From Streptomyces sp. D2-8 (GTDB lineage Bacteria > Actinomycetota > Actinomycetes > Streptomycetales > Streptomycetaceae): a stretch of DNA of 64,000 nt. The stretch spans positions 496,001 through 560,000 of the forward strand of contig NZ_JAAHBP010000003.1 in the NCBI RefSeq assembly GCF_023184515.1. The letters run 5' to 3'. A program made the translations under genes and the position numbers. Shown in pieces: positions 27,866 to 35,748 of the stretch. Numbering within the stretch: the stretch's first letter is position 1; every line of letters begins with the position of its first letter. The notes under the pieces were generated by a model. It was not told the DNA's origin. It ran no database searches and saw only the letters and a list, made by a program, of their open reading frames with translations.

Positions 27866-28216
27866 TCGCCATCCCCTCTCGACGCGGCCGTCGCCGTGCC
27901 AATCGCGCATATCGACACGCTAAGTGGCACGCGCGAAACCGGCGACGGGGCGGGGGCGAACGGGTGGCCCGGGGCCGAAAGGGGCGGCCCGGGGAGAGAA
28001 GGTGCGCCATCCGAGTTGCCGCGGCGAGGAAATTTCTGACGGTCCGTGACCTGCGGCGATATCAGATATTGCGGTTATCCCGCACGGCCTTCTCTCACCA
28101 GGACGGACCATTCCCGAAGTGCGGCTCGCGGCACGGCAACTGACTGTCTTTCTGGGAGGCGCTTTCTCGCCGATCGACCGGGGACGGGTCCCGGGGCGCC
28201 TTCCGCGGAGGTTCAC
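27866..28216. promoter_or_regulatory. Divergent intergenic region between sortase and secreted protein genes
   Basis: 351 bases without a gene. It should contain promoters for both directions. An AT-rich imperfect palindrome, GCGATATC-A-GATATTGC, sits at 28056-28072 (seven of eight pairs match) in an otherwise GC-rich stretch and is the best operator candidate. The rightward gene has GGAGG at 28207-28211. A long GC-rich run at 27940-28000 holds no ORF I would support. Confidence 0.45.
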
Positions 28217-28768
28217 ATGCGTAACACTCGTGCCCTGGCGGTCGTCGGCGCAGCGGTCGCCGCCCTCGGCCTCTCCGCCCCCGCGGCCGTCGCGTGGGAC
28301 ACGCCCAGCAACATCGTCGCCCTGCCCGGCGTGATCGCCCGCGGTGGCCAGCTGACCATCACGGTCGACGGCTGCCGCAACGGAGGTACGGCCACGTCCA
28401 ACGCGTTCGCGCCGACCCGGCTGTCGCCCGCCCACCCCGGCGGCAAGGGCAACGAGGGCGACAGGGGCGGCGCCGGCGACAACGAGGCCGGCAGGGGCAC
28501 CGCCGGCAACGAGACCGCGCGGGGCACCGCCACCATCAACAGCAACGCCCGTCCTGGCTCGTACGACATCACGGTCACCTGCAACGGCAGGACCCTGACC
28601 AAGCCGCAGGCCTTCACCGTCATCGGCGGTGTCCGCGGCGGTATCGGCGGGAGCAGCACCACCGGTGCGACCCCGACCGACATGGCCATCGGCGGCGGTC
28701 TCGTGGCCGCGGCGGCCGTCGGCGGCGGCGTGTTCTGGATGCGCCGCCGGGCCGAGCGGCGCATCTGA
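28217..28768 (+). CDS. Secreted membrane-anchored protein of unknown function (sortase neighbour)
   Basis: 183 residues. Signal peptide 1-26 (AAVAALGLSAPAAVA), an immunoglobulin-like surface domain starting WDTPSNIVALPG and containing two cysteines (DGCRN, VTCNGR), interrupted by a Gly/Asn/Asp-rich insert at about residues 75-105. The C-terminus has a membrane helix (IGGGLVAAAAVGGGVFW) followed by RRRAERR, a stop-transfer layout. The protein on the facing strand (28878-29417) has the same plan, so the two are probably paralogues or functional partners. Ends at a shared terminator. Confidence 0.8.
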   Translation: MRNTRALAVVGAAVAALGLSAPAAVAWDTPSNIVALPGVIARGGQLTITVDGCRNGGTATSNAFAPTRLSPAHPGGKGNEGDRGGAGDNEAGRGTAGNETARGTATINSNARPGSYDITVTCNGRTLTKPQAFTVIGGVRGGIGGSSTTGATPTDMAIGGGLVAAAAVGGGVFWMRRRAERRI

Positions 28769-28815
28769 CGCCTCGCTCCGCGCTTCTTCGACTAGTCATC
28801 GCCTCGCACGTGAAC

Positions 28816-28861
28816 GGTCTTCGCCCCGGCTCCCCTCACCAGGGGAGCCGGGGCGAAGACC
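28816..28861. terminator. Very strong bidirectional hairpin
   Basis: A perfect 21-pair stem with a 4-base loop (CACC): GGTCTTCGCCCCGGCTCCCC at 28816 onward is matched by its reverse complement ending at 28861. It separates two convergent surface-protein genes and would stop transcription from both sides. Confidence 0.9.
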
Positions 28862-28877
28862 TGCGGCTCGGGGTGCG

Positions 28878-29417
28878 TCAGCCGGCGTCCTCGTCGGGGC
28901 GGCGGCGTGAGAAGTGGTAGGCGACGCCGAGCGATCCGGCGATCAGTGCGGCGCCGAGGCCGATCTCCTTGAGGTCGAAGCCGGCGAGAGTGCCGCCCTC
29001 ACCGGCGTGCACACCCTTGTGGGGGTGGTGCGCCGGGTGATGAGTGGGGTGGTGCGTGGGGTGGTGTGTCGGACGGCCGCCCGCGATCGTCAGGCGCGCG
29101 GTGCCGCTCGACTCGTCACATTCGAACTCCACGTCGTACACGGCACCGGGCTTGGCGTCCCAGTCGACGACGGCCGTCGCCCAGGACTCCTTAGGCGGGA
29201 TGGTGACCACGTCGAAGACCGGTGAGTTGACCGCCGCCTCCCCCCGGCACGCCTTGTTGCGCACCACCCGCAGAGTGACCTCACCCCCGGCCGCCACGGT
29301 GGAGGGCTCGACGCTGAAGCCGAAGTCGGTCTGGATCGCCGCGTCGGCGGCGGGCACGCAGGAGGTGAGGGCGCCGGCGCCCAGCAGTACGGCCGAAGCG
29401 ACGCATATCGCGCGCAT
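28878..29417 (-). CDS. Secreted His-rich membrane-anchored protein
   Basis: 179 residues. Signal peptide with a cysteine at about residue 20 (GALTSC, possible lipobox), then an immunoglobulin-like domain (DFGFSVEPSTVAAGGEVTLRV) with a Cys pair (NKACRG, EFECDES). A tandem HHP repeat follows: THHPTHHPTHHPAHHPHKGVH at about residues 117-137, then a membrane helix (LGAALIAGSLGVAYHF) and RRRP. The His block could bind Zn, Cu or Ni near the membrane. Same layout as the facing gene at 28217 and close to the sortase. ATG follows GGAGG. Function unknown. Confidence 0.78.
   Translation of the reverse strand: MRAICVASAVLLGAGALTSCVPAADAAIQTDFGFSVEPSTVAAGGEVTLRVVRNKACRGEAAVNSPVFDVVTIPPKESWATAVVDWDAKPGAVYDVEFECDESSGTARLTIAGGRPTHHPTHHPTHHPAHHPHKGVHAGEGGTLAGFDLKEIGLGAALIAGSLGVAYHFSRRRPDEDAG
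29024..29069. repeat. Short tandem repeat encoding HHP units
   Basis: Imperfect 12-base units of the GGGGTGGTGCGT type repeated about four times. They encode the His-His-Pro-Thr block of the minus-strand secreted protein. Such repeats can gain or lose copies by slippage. Confidence 0.75.
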
Positions 29418-29641
29418 GGTGAAACCTCCGGGTCCCCGAGGAGCAGCCGCGGACCTGTTCCGCTCACGTCACAAATGCTCCTCGATGCCCGAAACGCTAA
29501 GAAGGCGCGCTCGGTGGCGCGATCGCAGTAGCGCGAATGGGGCACGGGTGTGGGCCGCCCGGGGGAACGCCGTTGACGCGGCCGGGGGACGGCGACGGTG
29601 TGTCGCGCGCCCCCGGCCGGGATCCGTGATGCGGGGCGCCG

Positions 29642-30406
29642 TCAGTCCTGGACGCCCGGGAAGAGGTTCAGGAACGGTTCCGCCGAGGCGGTCACGCCCC
29701 TGCTGTAAGGCGAGTCGAAATCCCAGATCAGGAACAGCAGGAAGGCGATCAGCGCCGAGAACAACCCCGCGAGGACCAGTTCGCGTGTCGTTCTGCGGAT
29801 CTGCAGCGCGAAGATCATCCCGATGGTGATGACGGCCCCGGCGATCAGCCCGAACCACACCACGCCCGGCATCGTCTCCCCGGTCGACTCCGCCCGGGCG
29901 ATCCGGGCCTGGTTCGCCGCGGTCACCTGGTCCAGCAGCGGCTGGTAGGCCTGGGCCTCGAAGTCCGTCGCCGGCTCGTAGTCGGTGACGTCCTGGCGGA
30001 TCCGCTCGAAGAGCTCGGCGCCGCGCTCGGTGACCTCGCCCTTGTCGGCCATGGTGTCCCACTCGGTGGTCACGACATGGCTCACATACGTCCGGATGTC
30101 GTCCCGGATGCGGTCGCGTTCCCCGGCCGGATAGACCCGTACCCGCTCCGAGATCTCGTGCAGCGCGGTCGCCTCGGCCTGGACGTGGTCCTGCGCGGCG
30201 CTGCGCCCCTCCCAGACGCCGGCGATCGCCAGCCCCAGGACGATGGCGTAGACCACGCCGATCCACATCGTCATGTACTCGATGACGTCCGGGGTCTCAC
30301 TGGGGTCCTCGTCCTCGGGCGCCGCGCGGTGGCGTACGAAGGTGATGATGACCACCACGGCACAGGCGGCCAGCATCGCGAGGGTGAGAACAAGCCATTC
30401 CGGCAA
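29642..30406 (-). CDS. DUF4239-type membrane protein
   Basis: 254 residues from a TTG start at 30406, chosen because GGAGG lies 6 bases before it; a GTG at 30427 would add seven residues. Membrane helices are at about 4-25 and 43-62, with two more at about 180-200 and 208-228. Between them is a soluble helical segment (residues 65-175) rich in charged residues (AQDHVQAEATALHEISERV). This is the bestrophin-like DUF4239 plan, so an anion-channel-like role is possible but unproven. It follows the proline-rich protein gene by 24 bases and is probably cotranscribed. Confidence 0.75.
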   Translation of the reverse strand: MPEWLVLTLAMLAACAVVVIITFVRHRAAPEDEDPSETPDVIEYMTMWIGVVYAIVLGLAIAGVWEGRSAAQDHVQAEATALHEISERVRVYPAGERDRIRDDIRTYVSHVVTTEWDTMADKGEVTERGAELFERIRQDVTDYEPATDFEAQAYQPLLDQVTAANQARIARAESTGETMPGVVWFGLIAGAVITIGMIFALQIRRTTRELVLAGLFSALIAFLLFLIWDFDSPYSRGVTASAEPFLNLFPGVQD

Positions 30407-30430
30407 GAGGTACCTCCAGGGCTTCACGGA

Positions 30431-31081
30431 TCAGCGCGCGCGCAGCGCGGCGACGGCCACCACTGCGGGCACCGTGACGAGCAGGACGAAGGTGAGCGGC
30501 GACAGCGTGCCGTTCGCCCGGCGTGGCCGCGGCGGCGCGGCGCGGTAGCGCGGGTAGTGCACGGGTGCCGCGGACGGCGGCGGCGCGGGGGTGGCCGGCG
30601 GTGCCGGTGCCGGTGTCGGCGCCGGTGCCGGGGGAGCGGGCGACGGCGGCGCGGGCCGCGGAGCCGTCCGGGGCGGGGGTGGCGCCGGGCGTGGCACGGG
30701 CGGCGGCGCAGGAGCCGGCGGCTCCGGCCTGGCGGTGGGGGCCGGCTTCGGGGGCGGGGGCTTCGGTGGCGGCGGGTCCGGCGTCGGCGTCGGCGGGGGC
30801 GTCGGCTTGGGCGGCGGCGGACTCGGGGTCGGGGTCGGCGTGGGGGAGAGGCTCGGTGTGGGTGGTGCCGGGCACGGCGGCTTGGTCGGCCAGGTCTTCT
30901 TGCTTCCCGCGTACGCCACCGCCTCGGTGCCGTCCGGCCCCGTCGAGGCATACGCGCAGGCGTCGGCCACCGCGACCCCGGCCGGTGCGCCGACGAGCGC
31001 CCAGGTCAGCGTCGCCGCCGCCAAGGCCCGTGCCGCAAGGGCGGGTTGAGTCGAGAGGGGTCCATGCACGACGAAGATCAT
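30431..31081 (-). CDS. Secreted proline-rich membrane-anchored protein
   Basis: 216 residues. An N-terminal signal (AALAAATLTWALVGAPAGVAVA) precedes a short domain with two Cys (DACAYASTGPDGTEAV, TKPPCPAPP), followed by ~120 residues almost wholly Pro, Ala, Thr and Lys, then a C-terminal membrane helix (LTFVLLVTVPAVVAVAAL). The Pro-rich stretch would act as a rigid stalk through the wall. The exact start is uncertain; ATG at 31081 is used. Strong base skew in the stalk makes many false ORFs on the other strand. Function unknown; probable operon with the DUF4239 gene. Confidence 0.65.
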   Translation of the reverse strand: MIFVVHGPLSTQPALAARALAAATLTWALVGAPAGVAVADACAYASTGPDGTEAVAYAGSKKTWPTKPPCPAPPTPSLSPTPTPTPSPPPPKPTPPPTPTPDPPPPKPPPPKPAPTARPEPPAPAPPPVPRPAPPPPRTAPRPAPPSPAPPAPAPTPAPAPPATPAPPPSAAPVHYPRYRAAPPRPRRANGTLSPLTFVLLVTVPAVVAVAALRAR

Positions 31082-31341
31082 GAGCCCTGTGTCGCCCGGA
31101 CGTGCCGGGGCGCAAGGGGATTGCCCCGAACGAAGGATATCCGGGTGCCGCCGGTTTGATCGGCGGTCGCCCGCAGGGTGCTCGGCGTGCACGTGTGTAC
31201 GACGGCGCGCGGGGCTCGTCGCAGGTTCCGGAAAGAAATTTGGCCGACGGTTGAACACAAGAGCTGCTCCCGTGCGTACTCATGGCCGTGCGGCGGCGCA
31301 GTAGGGCGCTGCAACACCCTTGCGATTATGGGGAGTTGACG

Positions 31342-32331
31342 ATGAAGACCTCCTGGCGGAGCGCCTCACTCGTGGCGAGCGCCGCGGCGGTCCTGGCGCT
31401 GACGACGGCGTGCGGTCAGGACAGCCCACCGGCGGCCAGCCAGAACGTGGGCGCCACGGCCGCGCCCGGGGACTACGGAAGCATCGGTGCGGGCGCCGGG
31501 AGCGCGGCGGGCGGCACCGCGGCCACCCAGCCGGCCGCGCCGAGCGCCTCCAGCCCGTCCAACCCCGCCGGCAAGCTGTCCGTCTCCACCGCCGAGAAGG
31601 TCGGCAAGGTGGTCACCGACAGTCTCGGCCTCACCCTGTACCGGTTCGACCAGGACACCGAACAGCCGCCCAAGTCGAACTGCGACGGCGACTGCGCCAA
31701 GACCTGGCCGCCGGTCCCGGCCGACGACGCCGAGGCCGGTGAGGGCATCGACAAGGCGCTGCTCGGCTCGGTCACCCGGGCCGACGGCACCAAGCAGCTC
31801 ACGGTCGGCGGCTGGCCCGCCTACCGTTACGCCAAGGACGTCAACGCCGGTGACGTCAAGGGCCAGGGAGTGGGCGGCAAGTGGTACGCGCTCGCCCCCG
31901 ACGGCAAGAAGGCGCAGGGGGGCGCGGCCGGTGGCGGTGCCGAGGCGCTGCCCGGGCTGTCCACCCGCAACGACCCCAAGCTGGGCGAGATCGTCATCGA
32001 CAAGAACGGCATGACGGTCTACCGGTTCATGAAGGACTCGCAGTGGCCGATGAAGACCGCGTGCACGGGGGACTGCCTGGAGAAGTGGCCGGTCATCGCA
32101 CCGGTCGACGAGAAGGACACCAAGGGGATCGACCTTCAGGGGTCCACGCCCAACCGGGGCTACGTCGTCTTCGACCGCCCTGACGGCATCAAGCAGCAGA
32201 CCATCGACTGCATCCCGATCTACACCTTCGCGGGCGACAAGAAGGCCGGTGACACCAACGGCCAGGGTGTCGGCGGCACCTGGTACGCCATCCGCCCCGA
32301 CGGGAAGCCGGTCGGCGCCTCGGAGAAGTAG
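31342..32331 (+). CDS. SCO0930-family lipoprotein with two repeat domains
   Basis: 329 residues. Lipoprotein signal ends LTTAC (Cys24), followed by a Gly/Ala/Ser linker. Two copies of the secreted repeat domain (COG4315/PF03640 type) follow at about 85-195 and 218-325. Each has the LTLYRFDQDT or MTVYRFMKDS strand, a C-x3-C pair (NCDGDCAKTWPP, ACTGDCLEKWPV) and a GQGVGGxWYA ending. These proteins are exported and of unknown role; the paired cysteines suggest metal, haem or redox work. The S. coelicolor namesake lies two genes from rmdA, exactly as here. Confidence 0.9.
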   Translation: MKTSWRSASLVASAAAVLALTTACGQDSPPAASQNVGATAAPGDYGSIGAGAGSAAGGTAATQPAAPSASSPSNPAGKLSVSTAEKVGKVVTDSLGLTLYRFDQDTEQPPKSNCDGDCAKTWPPVPADDAEAGEGIDKALLGSVTRADGTKQLTVGGWPAYRYAKDVNAGDVKGQGVGGKWYALAPDGKKAQGGAAGGGAEALPGLSTRNDPKLGEIVIDKNGMTVYRFMKDSQWPMKTACTGDCLEKWPVIAPVDEKDTKGIDLQGSTPNRGYVVFDRPDGIKQQTIDCIPIYTFAGDKKAGDTNGQGVGGTWYAIRPDGKPVGASEK

Positions 32332-32661
32332 AGAAACCTCCCCAGGGTTGATCGTCTCGTCCACCCGAAGCGCAGACCCGGTCCGCCCCTCCGTGCTCCA
32401 CGGAGGGGCGGACCGTTTTGCCGTGCTTCACCTGAACTCATCAAATTCTCAACACTCTTCCCCTTCCGAGACGGAACTCTCCGGAACGCCTCGGGCACTG
32501 TTCGTCATATGTTCGAAGGGTATGCGGAGGGGTATCAATTCGGCACGTGCCGCAGGCAGTGACCGGGAACGGATGGTCAATTTCCGTTTCGGGTCGCTCC
32601 ATTGGCGGGCGATCAGTAGCCTCTGCTCGAACACCGGATCGCCTACGCCTTGGAGAGATAG
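32332..32661. other. Intergenic region: terminator plus promoter area of the DUF574-rmdA pair
   Basis: 330 bases without a gene. The first part carries the lipoprotein terminator at 32380-32418. The rest (32430-32650) is AT-richer than average for this genome and should hold the promoter and leader of the methyltransferase gene. I cannot point to a specific -10/-35 pair. Confidence 0.5.
32380..32418 (+). terminator. Rho-independent terminator of the lipoprotein gene
   Basis: A perfect 16-pair stem around a 3-base loop (32380-32414), with arms GGTCCGCCCCTCCGTG and its complement, followed directly by GTTTT. This is the most classical intrinsic terminator in the window. Confidence 0.9.
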
Positions 32662-33474
32662 ATGGAGCGTCCCGCCTGGGCCCCACGGAGCATCGACATC
32701 TCGGTGCCCAGCGTTTCCCGGATGTACGACTACTATCTGGGCGGGTCGCACAACTTCGAGGTCGACCGGGAAGCGGCCCGCAGGGCCATGGAGTTCATGC
32801 CGGGACTCCCCAAGATCATGCAGGCCAACCGCGCTTTCATGCGCCGCGCCGTGCGCTACGCGGCCGGCCAGGGCATCTCCCAGTTCCTGGACATCGGCTC
32901 CGGCATCCCCACCTTCGGCAACGTGCACGAGGTGGCGCAGACCGCCCGCCCCGGGGCGCGCGTGGTGTACGTCGACCACGATCCGGTGGCGGTCGCGCAC
33001 AGCCAGGCGGTTCTGGCGGGCAACGACGACGCGGGCGTCGTCGCCGCGGACCTGCGCAAGCCCCAGGAGATCCTGCGCAGCCCCGAGGTGGAGCGGCTGA
33101 TCGACCTGAATCAGCCAGTGGCTCTGCTCCTCGTTGCCATACTGCACTTCGTGGAAGACGAGGACGACCCGTACGGGGCCGTGGCCGAGCTGGGCGAGGC
33201 GCTCGCGCCCGGCAGCCTGCTCGTGCTCACCCACGCCTCCTACGAGGGGATCCCGCTGCCGCCGGAGCGGGCCGGGGGTGCGGTGGACGTGTACGAGGAC
33301 ATCCGCACCCCGCTGATCATGCGCTCGCGCGAGGAGATCGCGCGGTTCTTCGAGGGGTACGACATGGTGGAACCCGGACTGGTGGCGATGCCGTGCTGGC
33401 GGCCCGACACCGCACCGGAGGACGAGGATCCGTATGCGTTCTCCGGGTTCGCGGGCGTGGGGCGTACGGCGTGA
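32662..33474 (+). CDS. DUF574 SAM-dependent methyltransferase
   Basis: 270 residues. Actinobacterial DUF574 (PF04672) family. The typical opening SVSRMYDYYLGGSHNFEVDR is present, followed by the SAM-binding glycine motif FLDIGSGIPTFGNVHE and the acidic strand end VVYVDHDPVAV. Substrate unknown; these proteins are abundant in Streptomyces. GGAGAG-like sequence precedes the ATG. The stop overlaps the GTG start of rmdA by 4 bases (GTGA), so the two are translationally coupled. That conserved pairing suggests a role connected with c-di-GMP signalling, though not shown. Confidence 0.92.
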   Translation: MERPAWAPRSIDISVPSVSRMYDYYLGGSHNFEVDREAARRAMEFMPGLPKIMQANRAFMRRAVRYAAGQGISQFLDIGSGIPTFGNVHEVAQTARPGARVVYVDHDPVAVAHSQAVLAGNDDAGVVAADLRKPQEILRSPEVERLIDLNQPVALLLVAILHFVEDEDDPYGAVAELGEALAPGSLLVLTHASYEGIPLPPERAGGAVDVYEDIRTPLIMRSREEIARFFEGYDMVEPGLVAMPCWRPDTAPEDEDPYAFSGFAGVGRTA

Positions 33475-35612
33475 TCGCGGAACCGGACGGGCCGGAGGGC
33501 AGACTGCGCCGGTTCGCGACGATCTGGAGCCGGGCCGTCTTCCCGGTGACCTCGACGTCGTCGACCCGCCCCGAGTTCGAGGCCCAACTGCTGCCGCTGG
33601 CCCGGCGGCTGAGCGAGGCACTGCTGGCCCGGGCCTTCGACTCCGACGCGGGCAGGGCGGTCGGCGCCGCCCTCGTGGACGCGCACTGCACCGACCCGGA
33701 GGCGCTCAGCCGCACCCTGGACTGCGTCGACGCCTACCTGGTCCTGTACTGCGGCGGCGACGGCGACCAGGAGGACCTGCGGGCGCGGTGTTCGCGGCTG
33801 CAGCACGCGATGGCCGCCGGATTCGCGCGGGAGCTGCGCGAACGGACCCTGGCCGAGCAGGAGTCCATCGCACAGGCCGCCCTCCAGGCGCAGGGTGTGG
33901 TGGCGCAGGCCCTGCACGCGAGCGAGGCGCGCTTCCGCGCCGTCTTCGAGGGTGCGGCCATAGGAATCGGCATGGCCGACCTCGAGGGCAACATACTGCA
34001 GGTCAACGGCGCGCTGCTGCGCATGTTCGGGGTCTCCGAGCAGACGCTGCGCAGCCGCAACGTCCGGGACTGGACCCACCCCGACGACGCTCCGCAGACC
34101 TGGCGGCTCTACGACGAACTCGTGCGGGGCGAGCGGGAGCACTACCACCTGGAGAAGGCGTTCTACCGCCCTGACGGCACCGTCCTGTGGACCAACCTGA
34201 CGGTCTCGCTGCTGCGGGACGCCGACGGCGATCCGCAGTACCAGCTCGCCCTCATGGAGGACACCACCGAGCGGCGGCTGCTCAACCTGCGGCTTCGCTA
34301 CGAGGCCACGCACGACGCGCTGACCGGGCTGCCGAACCGCACGTTCTTCTTCGAGCGCCTGGAGAAGGCACTGGGCGCCGGGGAAGGCCAGCGGTTCGGG
34401 CTGTGCTACCTGGACCTCGACGGCTTCAAGACCATCAACGACAGCCTCGGCCACGCGGCCGGCGACCGGCTGCTGGTGGAGGTCGCCGACCGGCTGCAGT
34501 CCTGCACCACGGCGCCCGGCGAGATGGTCGCCCGGCTCGGCGGCGACGAGTTCGTGGCGCTGACCACCGGACCCGACACCCAACGCCAGGTCGACGAACT
34601 GGCCGGCCGCATCATGAACGCGCTGCTCGCGCCGATCAGTGTCGACGGCCGGGAGCTGACCGTGCGCGGCAGCATCGGCATCGTCGAGGGCCCGGCCGGG
34701 GAACGCAGCCCGGCGGAGGTGCTGCGCAGCGCGGACATCACCATGTACCGGGCCAAGTCGGCGGGCGGCAACCGCTTCGAGCTCGCCGACCCGGAGGCGG
34801 ACGCCCGGGCCATCACGCGGCACGGCCTGACGACGGCGCTGCCGACGGCGCTGGAGCGGGGCGAGTTCTTCATCGAGTACCAGCCGCTGGTGCATCTCGG
34901 CGACGGCAGCGTCCGGGGCGCCGAGGCCCTGGTGCGCTGGCTGCATCCGCAGCACGGCGTGCTCGGGCCGGACCGGTTCATCCCGCTCGCGGAGCACACG
35001 GGGCTCATCGTGCCGCTGGGGCGCTGGGTGCTGGAGCAGTCGGTGCGGCAGGCACGGGAGTGGCGGGAACTGCACGGGGGTGCTGACGCGGGGCCGCTGC
35101 GGATCAACGTGAACCTGTCGCCGTGCCAGCTGACGCATCCCGGGCTGGTGCAGGACACGGTCGACATCCTGGAGCGCACGGGCGTCGCGCCGGACGCGCT
35201 GTGCCTGGAGGTCACGGAGTCGGCGCTGATCGGGGCGGACGACGATCTGCTGAAGCCGCTGCGGCGGCTGGCGGAGATGGGCGTCGACATCGCGCTGGAC
35301 GACTTCGGGACGGGGTACTCCAACCTCGCCAACCTGCGCCGGCTGCCGGTCAGCATCCTGAAGCTGGACCGGTCCTTCACCCAGAGCATGCAGCAGTTCC
35401 CCGCGGACCCCGTCGACCTGAAGATCGTCGAGGGGATCGTCTCGCTGGCGCACAGCCTGGACCTCGCGGTGACGGTGGAGGGCGTGGAGACGGGGGCGCA
35501 GGCCGAACAACTCCGCATACTCGGCTGCGACACGGCCCAGGGCTGGTACTACGCGAGGCCGGGCCCCCCTGAGCGGCTGCACGAACTGGCGTTGGTGGAC
35601 GCGACGGGCTGA
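33471..35612 (+). CDS. rmdA: PAS-GGDEF-EAL c-di-GMP synthase/phosphodiesterase
   Basis: 713 residues. N-terminal helical region (1-145), PAS (about 150-280, SEARFRAVFEGAAIGIGMADLEG), GGDEF (about 285-455) with intact GGDEF at 357-361, and EAL (about 460-710) with Glu485-Ala-Leu, DDFGTGYSNL and KLDRSF. Both catalytic halves look complete, so it may make and break c-di-GMP. The architecture, length and neighbours (DUF574 methyltransferase, SCO0930-type lipoprotein) match S. coelicolor RmdA (SCO0928), which affects aerial mycelium formation. GTG start overlaps the upstream stop codon. Confidence 0.93.
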   Translation: MIAEPDGPEGRLRRFATIWSRAVFPVTSTSSTRPEFEAQLLPLARRLSEALLARAFDSDAGRAVGAALVDAHCTDPEALSRTLDCVDAYLVLYCGGDGDQEDLRARCSRLQHAMAAGFARELRERTLAEQESIAQAALQAQGVVAQALHASEARFRAVFEGAAIGIGMADLEGNILQVNGALLRMFGVSEQTLRSRNVRDWTHPDDAPQTWRLYDELVRGEREHYHLEKAFYRPDGTVLWTNLTVSLLRDADGDPQYQLALMEDTTERRLLNLRLRYEATHDALTGLPNRTFFFERLEKALGAGEGQRFGLCYLDLDGFKTINDSLGHAAGDRLLVEVADRLQSCTTAPGEMVARLGGDEFVALTTGPDTQRQVDELAGRIMNALLAPISVDGRELTVRGSIGIVEGPAGERSPAEVLRSADITMYRAKSAGGNRFELADPEADARAITRHGLTTALPTALERGEFFIEYQPLVHLGDGSVRGAEALVRWLHPQHGVLGPDRFIPLAEHTGLIVPLGRWVLEQSVRQAREWRELHGGADAGPLRINVNLSPCQLTHPGLVQDTVDILERTGVAPDALCLEVTESALIGADDDLLKPLRRLAEMGVDIALDDFGTGYSNLANLRRLPVSILKLDRSFTQSMQQFPADPVDLKIVEGIVSLAHSLDLAVTVEGVETGAQAEQLRILGCDTAQGWYYARPGPPERLHELALVDATG

Positions 35613-35700
35613 AGGGGCCTTCTCGGGGGCGCGGGGCTGTACTCGATATGCGGCTCCGCCGCGTGGGCGCGCACCACCACAACGCACCCGCACCCCCGAG

Positions 35701-35742
35701 CGGCGCTCCCCTCCAACGGCGCTCCCATCCAGCGGCGCTCCG
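35701..35742. repeat. Three copies of a 10-bp motif at 16-bp period
   Basis: CGGCGCTCC occurs at 35701, 35717 and 35733, spaced exactly 16 bases. Each copy is embedded in a GAGCGGCGCTC-like palindrome. It lies between the convergent rmdA and LysR genes and may form alternative hairpins acting as a terminator. Confidence 0.7.
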
Positions 35743-35748
35743 GAACAG

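Noticed and set aside
30077..31159. Long Gly/Arg-rich plus-strand frames opposite the proline-rich protein
   Set aside because: They are the complement of a Pro/Ala-rich stalk; composition alone keeps them open.
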